DNA of 64,000 bases from Phylloscopus collybita (lineage: Eukaryota > Chordata > Aves > Passeriformes > Phylloscopidae). Every line of letters starts with the position of its first letter. The stretch's first letter is position 1. The position numbers and the translations under genes are program-made. Location: assembly GCA_027886175.1 (NCBI GenBank), contig JAJNNQ010000003.1:4751501-4815500 (forward strand), in the 5' to 3' direction. Shown in pieces: positions 13,721 to 25,292 of this stretch. The notes under the pieces are model-generated. The model was not told the origin of the DNA and made no database searches. It saw only the letters and a list, made by a program, of their open reading frames with translations.

Positions 13721-14831
13721 TTTCTGTGCATTTCTTATCTGTATTTGAATAGAGCCTAGACTCCTGCACCTCCAAAGTTTGGTAAGTGGTTATGGAAATT
13801 AATTTCTCTAAGTGTAACAAGGGAAAAATGAAACTTCAGGTACATGTGACATGAAGCTTGAAAGCTGGTTTGCTTTCTGCTGCTTGTCTGTTTAAGTTTT
13901 TTTGCTTGACTGGAATTTTGTCATCTAAAGGATGCGGAAAGTTCACTTGAGCTTCAAGGGTTTAATTAGCTTCATTGGAGCTGTGTGCTTGTATCAATAG
14001 GGAAATATAAAGAAGCATGACTGTCCCCTTTTTGATTAAATACAAACTTTGCATTAAAAAAAGTTCAGTTTGCAGAGATTTACTTTCCTTTACTTAGCTC
14101 ATCCTGGTTCTTATTATTGGCTTATATATATACACCTTGACTTTGCACAGCTTTCTTTGAAGCCCCTTAATATTACTGCTCATACCTGAAAGCTGTAGTA
14201 TCAAAGTCAATAGGTGAAATATTAGCAAACTTTAATTAACAAAGACTTGTAACTTATTAATGAGTAACTCCTGTAACTGGTGGGATTTGGGCTGCTGTCT
14301 TTTGACTTCACCCAGGGTGGGAAGAGCATCTGTCCTGCTGGCACCATGCCTTGAGCCTGCCTTTCAACCAACACTTCTGGGTTTGGTGTAGTTTCAAGTG
14401 CTGTTGGTTTCCCAACTCACAAGATAAGCTGTTCAGTACTTACCTGTATTTATTATTATCAAAGAGCAGTACAATTTATAGAGAATAATTTTCATCTTTC
14501 CAGTGCTTGAATTATTTGGCAGAGAATGGGAATGAGTTTAGAAGGGTGAGGATTCAGAATTAAATTGGATACTTGACCACTTGAATGCTGGGTGTCCTTG
14601 CTGCATAAACAGAACTTTGTTTCTCCTTCAGTCTGTGTTACAAACTGTGCCCCACTTCAGATAGCAAACCCCAAAGTTTTTTTCTTTTAAACCGTTTAAT
14701 TGATAACCTGAGCTTTCTAGCTGCAGCAGGTGGCACATTCAGCACAGCATTTTCTGTCTTGCTAGAGACCCTTTGTCTTGTCACCCTAAAGGAAATAAAC
14801 CCCCCTAGTACTCTGCATTTAAAGATTTGGG

Positions 14832-14853
14832 GTTTGTTTGTTTGTTTGTTTTT
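14832..14853. repeat. GTTT tetranucleotide microsatellite
   Basis: Five consecutive GTTT units followed by a short T run. Simple sequence repeat. Confidence 0.85.
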
Positions 14854-15611
14854 ATTCATTGATGCTTTATTATGATTGGAGATAAAAATCAGATACCTGG
14901 AGTGGGAGAGGCTCCTTTCCTGTAAGGTCCTGGATACCAAAATTACTCAATCAAAAATGGAACAATGACTTGACTTTGTGTGTGTGTGGTTTCTTTTTTG
15001 CTGGTGAGTTTCAGGTCTTCGTTTAATGTAAATTCCGTCTATCTCTAGTTAGGAGAAGCCTTCATGGGTAGCATACTGTTTTAATTTTCATGAAGCAGTT
15101 CAGAAAAGTAAAGAAATCCTGAAAAATATACCTAATGCTCTGTGAAAGGGAGGGAGGGCGTGATATAACTTTATCTCCTGATGCTGAGAAGTTATGGAGT
15201 AAATGGGGTTTGGGTGGTGGGGTTTGGGTTGGTTTTCTTGTTTCCTGATGTGGTTTAAACACTTGGGATTTTTGCGAGCACGGTGACAATAAGGGGCTCA
15301 GCTTTCCTCCTCCATGAGAAAGCTCCCCGGCAGCCATCCAGAGGTGCTCCCTGGCGGTGCTGCCCCGTGTGAATGAATGCCTGATCCTCAGTGCCAGGGT
15401 GGAATGGGAGATCTCGGCGGGGCGCTTTCCCACCAGAACACAATGAGCCACTTTGTCAGCACGGCAGCGTCAGCCCGGAGTCAGGTTAGCTACCGGGGAA
15501 TGGCCACAGCGCAGGAGTTTGTGTTGCACAAAGGTGTGCTGAGTACCTTGTTGGAAATGGGATTTGGTATGCAGGCTTTTCAAGAGCTGCAGATTGATAT
15601 GATAGATAGCC

Positions 15612-15628
15612 TTTTTTTTTTTTTTTTT
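15612..15628. repeat. Poly-T tract (T17)
   Basis: Seventeen T in a row, followed by CTTTTTCCCC. A short AAAT-rich patch (15662-15680) lies just downstream. No retrotransposed sequence was recognised beside it. Confidence 0.9.
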
Positions 15629-15759
15629 CTTTTTCCCCTGCTTCGTAGTTTAATTAGGGGTAAAAAAAATAAATAAATAATCCCCACCCCATTGATTCCA
15701 GTAGATTCCCCATTGCACGGGAACTCCAGGAGAGATAACTGAGGTCTTTGTGGTGTTAT

Positions 15760-16170
15760 TGCAGAGAGATTATTATTTGAGAGAGCAGAGTTGAAGGGGA
15801 GGGTATTTATCGACAAATGCTGTGCTTATCAACCTGTAACCATGATTAATACTTTGGCTATTAAATGGGGGAAGAAAGCAAATAGATGAAGCATACCTGT
15901 GCCTTATCTGACTTTCACCTTTGTGCAAGAACGTCTCTTTGCACAGAGGTTCTGCCCGTGTCCCTGAGCACGTTTTTGGGCTTGCAGCCCTCATCTGGGG
16001 GAGATCAGTACTTAATAAAAGTATTAAGAATGTGTAAAGATGTACTCCAGCGCAAATGTTTGCAGTTTTACGGCCCAATTTAGACAGGTGTAGGTCTGGA
16101 CTGAAGGGAGTTGTTCCTCCTTACACAAATTGCTTCAACCAAATAGCAGGTTATTCCAATTGTGTTTAAA
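15760..16170. promoter_or_regulatory. Candidate conserved non-coding block (intron 1)
   Basis: Non-repetitive sequence with several GATA-type cores (CTTATCAACC near 15826, CCTTATCTGA near 15902) and TAAT-type motifs, and with more retained CpGs than its surroundings (TATCGACA, GAACGTC, GCACGTTT, CAGCGCAAA, TTACGGCCC). Such composition is typical of constrained vertebrate enhancers, but I see no alignment and cannot show conservation. No coding potential was recognised. Edges are approximate. Confidence 0.25.
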
Positions 16171-16450
16171 CTTAGCGAATATCTTGCTAGACTGTGTGAA
16201 TTTTACTTGCAAATTGCTTTTGTCAGAGGCAGTGCAGAGAACCTGAAAAGGGTGATCATTTAGTTAGAAAGCATGCAGTGTTGTCTCTGTTGTGTAGAAT
16301 GGCTCTCTGCATTTAGGGGACCAGTTTATGCTCTGGGTAGAAGGAGGGCTGATGGGCCACTGTCATCCTCCTCTCCTTGCCCTGGTGATGGGGGACCACA
16401 GCTGGAAGAGCTCTGTGCTTTCCTGCTGACCTGTGGAGAAGCAGATGTCA

Positions 16451-16680
16451 TCAGGGAATCACAGAGTGGTTTGGGTTAGAAGGAGCCTTAACACTTCTCT
16501 TTCCACCCCTGCCAAGGGCAGGGACACCTTCACTATCCCAGGTTGCTCCAAGCCCTGTCCAACCTGGCCTTGGATACTTCCAGGGATCCTGGGGCAGCCA
16601 CAGCTGCTCTGGGCAGCCTGTGCCAGGGCCTCCCCAGCCTCACAGGGAAGACCTTCTTCCTAATTATATGATCCACGTCT
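16451..16680 (-). mobile_element. CR1 LINE 3' fragment, antisense
   Basis: Read on the + strand this is the reverse complement of a CR1 3' end. A degraded terminal repeat (GGAATCACAGAGTGG) is followed by TTTGGGTTAGAAGGAGCC, the block GGCAGGGACACCTTCACTA, CTGTCCAACCTGGCCTTGG, CTCTGGGCAGCCTGTGCCAG and CTTCTTCCTAAT. These match the order of blocks in avian CR1 3' regions. The copy is heavily 5'-truncated and diverged, and similarity fades after about 16680. It is non-autonomous. Confidence 0.9.
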
Positions 16681-19600
16681 ACTCCTGCTTTGTCCCCATC
16701 CTGTTTGAAGTGACTTGTGGTCTTCTAGAAAAGCACAGAGATGCTGAGTGCAGCTGGGGGTGTGTTGAACAGCTGGCAATTAAACAGCACCCAGAACTCT
16801 CTTAACTCAAATGTCTCTTGAGGGTGGACAAGCAGCAACAAATTAGTTTGAAATGTTAATTGCTGCTTGTATTTTTGGAAGTGCATAAAATAATTTCCCT
16901 TGAAAAAAGAAAAAAGTTTGAAGTAGTTGCTATTTTAAGGCCAAGCTGTGCCAAAACCAACAACACTAAAAATCATGGAAAAAAAGTAATTGGCCACTAT
17001 TGTGCAAGAAGAGTTAAACTCAGCCTATGGCTGCTTAGAAGAATTACTGTGAAATAGTGTGAGAATTGTGTGCTTGAAAAATTCTCTATTTTTCCAGCTA
17101 CATCCCTCATGAGTCCCTTTATCTGTTTCGGAGGAAGGTGAGGAAAGAAAGGTGTGAGAACAAAGAAGGAAAGGAATATAAATAGCAAAAATGACGAACT
17201 TAATTTTCAAATTGAAGAAAAAGCACAGAAAAACCCACATGGTGAGGGTGAGTTGTATACAGGTTGTCTCTGCAGCTTGCTCTTCTGCCAGCAGTGCAGG
17301 CTGTAGCCCTGGTGTATTTTCATGTTTTGGAATTGATTTTTGAGCAGCAGATGAATTTGCTGTTCTAATATTATTTGCAGAAGCAAGAATGCTGTGGAAC
17401 CATTGGATTAGCTTGTCTGCCTGTGGCTTTCTGCTCAGCCATAGCTAATACAAGCCTAATAAAAATTTTGAAGGTCTGTTTCACCCTGGTGTATTTTATT
17501 CCCTTAAATCTAGTTCCACTAGGTTTGCATATGAATATGGTGGCCTTCAGGCACCCCAGGCATGGGTGGTGGTGGGAGGAGGGCAAGCTTGCTTCTCCTA
17601 CATGAGTTTTCACAAGATTTCCTCCTGGAAAACCAAGGGGAAAAACCCCTAGTGGGATGAAGTTTTTCTTTGATAAAAGACTCCTTTGTGTGCCGGGTTG
17701 CTTTATTCCAATATTTCATCAGAGCTATTATCTGCTGATTAGTTGTACTTGCCTTGTGAAATAAGACACTCCAGCATGATGCAGTTTGACCTGATATCCC
17801 CATTCCTGATGCTCATTTCTGGTACATGCTTGAAGTTATTTGGTTATTCCATTTCTTCCCAAGGTTAAGCTAGGAACCAATTTTCAATAGTTTTTCTGTT
17901 CCTGAATGACAAACATTTCCTATGAGGAGTGTGCAGCTGGTTGCAGCACAAATTTGTTGTTCTTTAAGATAATAGAGTTTCAAGCCTGGAAAATATGAGG
18001 TCAAATTTTAGGTCTAAATAAATGAAAACTGCCGAAAATCTTCATATCATTACCCTCTGGATTGCTGCCTTGGGAATCTAACACCAGTGTGGGGGAAAAA
18101 CAATGTTAACTTTCCTTGATCCTGCGTAGAATTGAATACTGCTGATAATTCCATCTTCAGAGATGGAATGTACCATGCACATTGAAATGTGTTGTTGTTT
18201 AAAATAAACTAGAGGGGAATAAACCCACTGATTAATTACAGTGGTTAAGTTTTGAGAGGATGTTTATGCTTTTCAGCTTGCTGGAGATAGGATCCAGCTA
18301 CTGTGGCCTTGTGTCTGTGAAATGGCACAGAGAGCAAGCAGCAGGCATTTCACTACCTCTTCATAAAATGCCAGTGGATTGTGTGTATGTATTCCCTCTA
18401 ATCTGTTTTCTTTTGTCATAACAGATTTTTAGCATTGCTTGTATTTCTTCAAAATTGTTATGAGGGAGCCCGTCTGTTTGGATGCTTCCAAATTAATCTA
18501 CCGTGTTTGTAATTAAACAGAGAAAGAATGTGTTCAGGTTTCAGTGGCGCTTCAGACGGATGTGATTTAACTAAACTAATGAAGGCACATCAGACAAGAC
18601 AAATTCCAGACTGTTTGTGCCTTGACCAACCATCTGTGCACATACCTCCAGGTACTGCTCATGTCTCAAGAGGCTTTTCTACATGAACAATTATTACCAC
18701 TCCTCGTTGAATTGGAGTGGCAAGCCATGGCAGGAGTCCCTTGAAAGCAGCTATATTTACCACTCTGCTTTTCAGTGAAAATATCATTGTGTTACATATG
18801 TTTTAATTAATCCTGAATTTCAACCTGTGCTGTACAAAATACAGTAGGCAAACGGGGCAGTGTGTGAGTTCTCTCATCTCTTGCACATAAATTCCAGCAT
18901 CAGCAGGAATGTGCAGAAGGAGCATTCCTCATTCAGAGCTTCTTAGTGGGTAATAGACCCATTTTAAACTCTTAGTGTCTGAGAATGTGTACAAATAAGA
19001 CTATGTGTACATATTCTCCTTGTACATACTAGCAATTTTTTTTCTAGTTATTTTTCTTTCTTATTCAAAAGATTATTCGAAACTACTCTGGAAAACCACC
19101 CATTTCTTCAACTATATAATAACCAGCAGTAACATGAGTTGACATGGCAGACTTTGATATCAATTGCACATATAACATCCTGAAAAATAACAAATGATTA
19201 CAGGATTATTTCTCTTTATGGAAAAAGAATAAGATATGCTGCAGGTAATGGCTTCTGTGAATACTAAATGATTTTTTTTTAAAAAAAATCTCATTGTATA
19301 TTACCATGTATCCTTTCCAAAGAGAGTTTTTTTCTAGATTTGTGTCTTCCCTGTTTTCAGGGCCTGTGTTTCTCTAAAGATGTGTTTGACCTCTCAGTAT
19401 GCCAGGTGGAAATCCCTGTGACATCAACCTATGATTCCATACATATTTTTTAACCATGGCAAAGCCCTTTTAAGCAGTTCCTCCTTCCTCTTGTCCTGGT
19501 TATAACAACACAAGTGTTTGAGGGTTGATGCCGTGCAGTGGATGGTGAACCCTCCTGTGTTCACATTAGCTGTGCAAGTGATCCTGGAGGTTTTTGGGCT

Positions 19601-22600
19601 GGCCATGCTGTTAGGGTGTGGTTTGGAGGACGCAGATCAGATACCACAAATCCTTTCCTTTCAGAGGACTGCCAGTTTCTGAACATCCTCACTGCAGAAC
19701 CTGATCTGCCAGAGGAAATGTCTGGCTGGGGGGAGAAACAGTTGCCTTGTGACTGGTGGTCAGCAGGGCAGTTACCAACAGGCTTTGGCTTTTGGTAACA
19801 CCAGAACTGGCTTTGCCCATGGTTGAGAAGTACTAAGGAAGCTCCTGCTGGGCTGGATTATTTCTCTGGCCAGTGCAACAGCCTCTGTGCAAGAGGAGCT
19901 CACCCAGGCCCTACAGCGTGGTAGGAGAGGGGTTCCTATGGTCCATGTATTAAAGTAGTGGTAGAATGGAGTCAGACTGTGTAACCCTGTGTGTGCCATC
20001 TGTGTGAGAACTTTGTCATGGGGAAGTTGTAAGCTTTTGGTTTGTTTTAGGCTGGAAAGAGAAAGTTCTTCCATTTGAAGTTTATACTGTATACATTTCA
20101 AAAATTTTTTTAATCAGGGGTAGGATTGAAGGTGGGGTAGCTTCTTACTCTTTGTGCTGTGTGTTCTATTCAGGCAGAATACCCCTAAATAGGCACTGCA
20201 TTATGCAGGAGTAAAATGTGCATTTAGCACTGAATTTTAGTAGTATATTAAATAAACCTGGGTACGTGGCTCTACTTTGTGTTGAAAACTCTCTGTCCTT
20301 GTTGTAGTACAACTTCTGTAATTCCAGATGATTGTGATAAAAAAGCAGAACACTTTGTTCAGGAGCTTTTAATGGTCTGCTGCAGGGAAATAAAAATCAA
20401 GTCTTTGGAAAGAGCAGTCACAGGACTCAATATTCACAACTCCTCTTGCTTCTGCCAGGTTCTCTGCATTTCTCTGCCATAGCTGGAAGAGAGGTTCTTT
20501 GGCTTTGTAAAAGACAGAAGGTAGGAAGAAAATCACAGAAAGAAAAATGTTCTTGGCTTCCAGCCTTGTAAATAGCATGGGTGAAACCTTCTAGGAAAAG
20601 TAGAATTGGGTATCTTGATGTGGTTCACACTGCTTTTGGAATTTCAGGAGAACTGACGTAACCTGTTGGGTCATGTTATTTGACCATACATGGACATTGG
20701 GTTTTAGATAGTTATGCTTTATTCTTCTGTGTGTTTTAATTTTCTCTCTGGTGCCATGTGCAACTAATTTATGTATTACTACTTCACATATTGAATTAAT
20801 TTAAGGAAATGGAGTCATCTCAGGGATCAGTAGAAGGTTGCAGTACTGAATTGAAAATCAAGTTTGCAACAGTGATATGCAGACATCAAAAGATTTGGAA
20901 GTTTTGTTTGGGGACAGAGACATCAAACTTGGATGGTTATTTCTTCCTTGCTCTGTAGCAAAGTGGAAAGCTGTGATTTCCATATTCCTGGAGGAAGCTA
21001 GACAGGGAGATGCAGCCTCTCACTCCATGCTGGCGTTGTTGTGACCTGTCCCAGCCAAACCTAGGGAATGTAGACGCACAGGAAATATCATTTTAAAATT
21101 TAAATATAGTCAGCTTTCTAGACAAAACCCCAAATTTGAGTTAGTACCTGAAAAAAAGGCTGTGGGTTAGTATTTGGCAGTTCATATTTTAGCTAAGGAA
21201 GAATTCTCATATCCTGGAATGTGACCTGGCTCTTTGAGTCGTGTCTGGTGTTCCCTTCCGTCGATGTTCCAAATTTGCAGGAAAAAGAAACTGTTTGTGT
21301 TCAGACCTCACTTTCTTTGTATTAATCAGCTTTGCATCCCCTGAGGGAGGAGGAACACTAGGCTTTGGGAGGGGTGTGAAAGCACGGCTAATAAATCTGT
21401 TTTAAATAGGATAGATGAACAAATAAGCTCAAGAAGTGCATGAGGCCTGTTTCCAAAGGGTTTGGCCTTGCAGTGAAGTCTGCCAGTCTCGTGGTAGATG
21501 TCTTAACTCTGCCTGGAGCACATCTTTGTGAAATACTGCCAAAAATTCCTGCCAATGGCTGTGCCCTGTAGCCAGTACTGCTGCTGGTATCATCTCCGGT
21601 GGGGTTGTACCAGACCTGACAAATACAGGAAGCCCTTTTTATTTATGTTTTCTTATTTTTTTTGTTTTTCTCCTTTCAAGTGAGGAGGCTAGTGTACACA
21701 TGGCTGTAGTGACAAACCATTAATAAAGCAAAAGGAATGTAGCTGCAACACTTTAAATAATGACACGTAGCAAATAAATGTCAACATAGCCGTTGTTGTG
21801 CCTGGAAAAATGGAAATATTACTAGGAAAATATGTTACTTCCCACTACAGTATGAGTTTTTTCCTGAAGAAAATAGTATCAGAGTGATGCTTAAACTGTT
21901 CAAGCTCAGTTTTCGGATTCAGACTAAATGAATGTGTCTTTTCTTTGGGGATTGGGGTTTTGTTTTATATGGGTTTAAAATATTTTTTATGAATGTTTTG
22001 TTCTTCACAAATAAACTTTAAATGTGAATGTATACATTTGTGCACACACCGACTATAGATGCATAAATGACTGCATGTGTAGCCAGAGTAGTTGGAGGTA
22101 CAACTGCCTGTTGACTAAATCAGTCTGTTTCCATTGAAAGCTGTTGATTCATGTGCTCTTTGTTGTTCATTGTTGGGCTCTTTCAGTCCTTTTCTTAATC
22201 CCAAGCAATTAAAAAATGGTTCAGAACCTCACATATTCTCCTCTTCCTTTTTAAACTAACAGAACCCCCAAAAATTGAAGTCTCACTGCTCCACTCCTCT
22301 TCTTCCACCTCCAAATCCCAACACCTGTGGATATTGTTGTTGGACTTGGATCTTTCTTGAAATTAAAACCTGAAACTGTGAAGTAATGAGAAGCAAAATC
22401 TTTAGGATGTACCAATCTAACAACAACTGTATCTCAGGATGCTGGAGAACTTTTGTCCTATAATTGAGTCTTGGATAAAAGGAGGGATTTAATTTAAAGG
22501 TGGATGAAAATATATTGCCTCTGTTTATATCTTGGTGAAGTGATGATTAGAAAAGTGTTTTCTCAGAGGTGAGAACAGTGGAAAGAGCTGTGAGAATTGT

Positions 22601-22961
22601 GCTAGATTTGGTACTGAATTAAATTAAAATGCTGGTCTTGAGCTGTGTGACTAGAGGTCACACTACCAGTTTGCATATCTTCTGAAAAACAAATGTACTT
22701 TCAGATTACTGGTTCTGCTTGTGAAGGGGCCTGTTTGATGACAGTGAAAAGACAGATGTGATTCAGTCTGTGTGGGCACTGCCATCACTTCTAAATCGCA
22801 CAAGTGCTCTTCCTCAGGAGCTGGAGGAGCAGCTCTTGGTCAGCCTGGTGTTTCTGATCAGGAGGCTGTGCAGGTGATGGGATTGCAATGAGCTCTGGAA
22901 GAGGCTGATGAAAATGAAGACAGTTTATTTCAACTAAACTCATAACTTAGTTGTTTAACTA

Positions 22962-22979
22962 AAAGAAAAAAAAAAAAAG
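22962..22979. repeat. Short A-rich run
   Basis: An A tract interrupted by one G, about 18 bp. Simple sequence only. Confidence 0.7.
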
Positions 22980-24155
22980 ATTGATTTGGGGCCAAGGGGA
23001 TATAAGATTTGCAGCATCCAGCATCCATGGAACAGGATGCTCCGACCCTGGTGAGGCTGGCTCAGTCCTTCACTCTGGAGCAGCTGAATTAAACTCCTGA
23101 TTTATGGCTCTCTAGCTGTGTCCCATGCTCTTTGCCAAAAATTCCTCTTTCTGTACTCTGGTGTGCTCTGATCATCTTGTGCTTGCTGATCACCCATGCT
23201 GCCACCTAAGTCATAGCATATTTTTTTTCTAACTTGAATTTGGGATGTATATGAAATGATTCAGGATGACTTTGAGATTCTCTGTCATGAGGGGTACTAA
23301 GGAGGCTGCTAACCACTGGACATGTGAGGTTGCTTGACTTAGGGGTTGTGCAGAAGTCTAGATAAGATATGTGATGAGATCATCCATTTTATTCACTAGA
23401 GCTGTGTTACTGCCCCATAAACCAGCATGATGATACCCTTAACACTGAATTAATACTTGTTTTTACAAGGCAGCTTCTCATGGTTTTACTGGTGCTCATG
23501 TATCACACCAGTTAGCTGTGAAAGGGGGAGGGTGTGCTGGAAGTGATGTGTGATTTTTCACAAATCCTTACATGATGTCATCGTTTTCTGTTGCCCTTCC
23601 TAGAACGGGGTGTTCAGAACGTTGAGGATGTGCTGTCCCTCCTGCTCCAGCAGAAGCCTTAATCCTTTTGGGTCATGATTATGTGGAAGTCAGTGTCTGG
23701 TCTTTGTGCTGTAGTGGCAGTTCACACTGTTTACAGGGCCCTAGAAAGAAAATAAAGGTGTTTGGCTTTGAAGTGTGGCTATTGAGTGAAATTGCTGTAG
23801 CATCTTAACCGTGCCGGTGATGTAGTTCCGGGCTGTGGCAGCTGGCAGGATGGGGATTTAAGAGCAAAACTCTTAAGTGTCTCAGAACCTGCCTATTTCA
23901 GCAATGAGGGCTGAGGTTCATAATTGTGGGAAAGAGTGGAAATCTGGCTTAGCTGGCTTTTGGAATTCTTGCATGGAAACTTAACTTTCCACACTGTTGA
24001 CCTAACAGTTAAAACTTCTGTTCAGAGCCTTGAGCTCCCGTACGCCTCCTGTTACCGAACCAGGCCTCCTGCTTAAGTTCCTAAACGGCAGAACGACCTT
24101 CTGAAGTACACCAGGGTTTTTTTGCAGGGTCCTTAACTGATGTCTTCTCTTGCAG

Positions 24156-24183
24156 GAAGTCTGTTGAGGAAAATTCTCCATGA
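24156..24183 (+). other. FNDC3B: 5' UTR part of the FNDC3B start-codon exon
   Basis: The exon opens after the acceptor CTTCTCTTGCAG and carries 28 non-coding bases before the annotated start. The last three (24181-24183) are an in-frame TGA directly abutting the start ATG, so the open frame cannot extend upstream. An out-of-frame ATG at 24180-24182 overlaps this TGA, giving the compact arrangement ATGAATG. The exon start is supported by the splice signal and by the protein family, not by transcript data. Confidence 0.85.
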
Positions 24184-24294
24184 ATGTACGTCACCATGAT
24201 GATGACCGACCAAATCCCGCTGGAGCTGCCGCCGTTGCTGAACGGGGAGGTGGCAATGATGCCTCACATCGTGAACGGCGATGGATCACAGCAG
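24180..24294 (+). other. Overlapping upstream ORF, first part (out of frame with FNDC3B)
   Basis: An ATG at 24180-24182 opens a frame offset from the FNDC3B frame and overlaps its start. Across the inferred splice (24294 to 32117) this frame would continue through G|GT and stop at TAA 32134-32136, giving about 44 codons. The ATG context is weak (T at -3, A at +4). I do not propose a functional peptide. It is listed because it overlaps the true start and could lower or tune initiation there. Confidence 0.5.
24184..24294 (+). CDS. FNDC3B: FNDC3B coding exon 1 (residues 1-37)
   Basis: This exon encodes the N-terminus of fibronectin type III domain containing 3B (FAD104), an endoplasmic-reticulum-associated, C-terminally membrane-anchored protein with nine FN3 domains. 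FNDC3B is known as a regulator of adipocyte and bone-cell differentiation, adhesion and migration. The 37 codons begin MYVTMMMTDQIPLEL and continue PPLLNGEVAMMPHIVNG, ending in Gln-Gln at a phase-0 donor, CAG|GTCAGG. That start is diagnostic of FNDC3B; the paralogue FNDC3A has a different N-terminus ahead of the shared VQVNPGE segment. The start is fixed by the in-frame TGA immediately before it. The ATG has a weak context (T at -3, T at +4), whereas the fifth codon, ATG at 24196, sits in a near-ideal GTCACCATGA context. No FN3 domain lies in this exon. The donor has the less common C at +3. Confidence 0.95.
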
Positions 24295-25228
24295 GTCAGG
24301 AACGGGCTGGCTTAGAGAAACTATTTCTGGGTCAGCAATGTATTTTCAAGATGGGGAAGATGGTTTTCCGTAGCACTAGGAGGTGCAGAGTATTTCCTGG
24401 GATGTAGAAATCTGCCTTTACGCTGAGAAGATATTAAAAAAACCATGATTGAAGTGTACTATGAAATGGAACGTGTTTGTTTGGATGTGTGTTCGTTGAA
24501 GTAAAAATAGTGGAATTGGAACAGTGGCTATGACTGCTGCGTATTTGAGGGCTTTGCAGAAGGTTAGTCTTATGATTTGCTTATGCTCGCTCTTGTCCAG
24601 ACTTCTTATTAGCATTTGTGGTGAGATTTTAAGATTTTAAAAGTGCTGAGATGAGAAAAAAGTGGAAGTAAGAAAAATGGAGAATAGCAGTGATGTCTGC
24701 TATTCTTTGCTTACCTTGCTATACCTTTCCCAGCAGGCCTTCTGTGCTTCATCACAAGAAGCAGATGTGAATTTTGAGTGGGTTTTTGAACAAAGGCAAG
24801 ATTAAAATTGCTTTTACTTTTTTTTTCTGGGAGATACTCTCTAATAAGCTTAATCAGAAGTTGGTGGAATGATCATAACACCACAGAAATGCCTGCATGT
24901 CATGATACAGCCTGGAGGTTCAAGCTGGTGGGTGGTAGGTTCCCAAAAATGTCATCTGGGGTCAAGGTGTCTCTTTGGAGAACGTCTATCCTGGCAGTAT
25001 TTTTGTGTTGCTCAATTTGGTTCTCTCCTCATGTGAGAAATTTCAGCAAATTATTGTAATGAGGGTAGAAGCAAGCTGTCGTTTTTGAATCAATATAAAA
25101 GGTCATTCTGTTACTTCTCATTCCCTGTATCATTTGTTCCTCCTTCCAAGCTGTGTTTTGAGCTAGACCAACCTTAAGAGGAAGAATAATTTCTGCTTTC
25201 CTGCTGAGCTTCTGACTCTTTTTGGTTA

Positions 25229-25292
25229 TCTGAAATCTCATTATGATGTAGATTTCCATTTCTGAAATCTCATTATGATGTAGATTTTCATT
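25229..25292. repeat. Perfect-spacing tandem duplication, 2 x 32 bp
   Basis: Two adjacent 32-bp copies (25229-25260 and 25261-25292), each starting TCTGAAATCTCATTATGATG. They differ at a single position (TTTCC versus TTTTC). The near-identity indicates a recent local duplication, likely replication slippage. Confidence 0.95.

Larger units (their letters stand above)
1..24155 (+). other. FNDC3B: FNDC3B intron 1 (3' part; starts before the window)
   Basis: No coding exon was recognised here on either strand. The stretch ends in a convincing acceptor: a branch-point-like CTTAAC (A near 24136), a pyrimidine-rich run and TTGCAG just before 24156. No CpG island or promoter-like block was seen, so the non-coding first exon of FNDC3B most likely lies upstream of the window. 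The segment holds a sense CR1 fragment near 13.5 kb, an antisense CR1 near 16.5 kb, an A-rich CAAAAA microsatellite near 4.1 kb, a GTTT repeat near 14.8 kb, a T17 tract near 15.6 kb, and TA/TG-rich runs near 10.1, 11.9 and 12.6 kb. The rest is unique sequence with nothing I can name. The intron assignment is inferred from the exon at 24156 and from the known FNDC3B structure, in which exon 1 is non-coding and intron 1 is long. Confidence 0.8.

Noticed and set aside
15240..15520. Moderately CpG-rich region considered as the FNDC3B promoter or first exon.
   Set aside because: CpG density is modest and broken up, and there is no clear donor linked to a UTR exon. The known non-coding first exon is more likely upstream of the window.
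24180..24407. 75-codon + strand open frame read straight through the FNDC3B exon into the intron.
   Set aside because: It is out of frame with FNDC3B, and its genomic extension past 24294 is intronic. Only the short spliced version (stop at 32136) could exist in mRNA.
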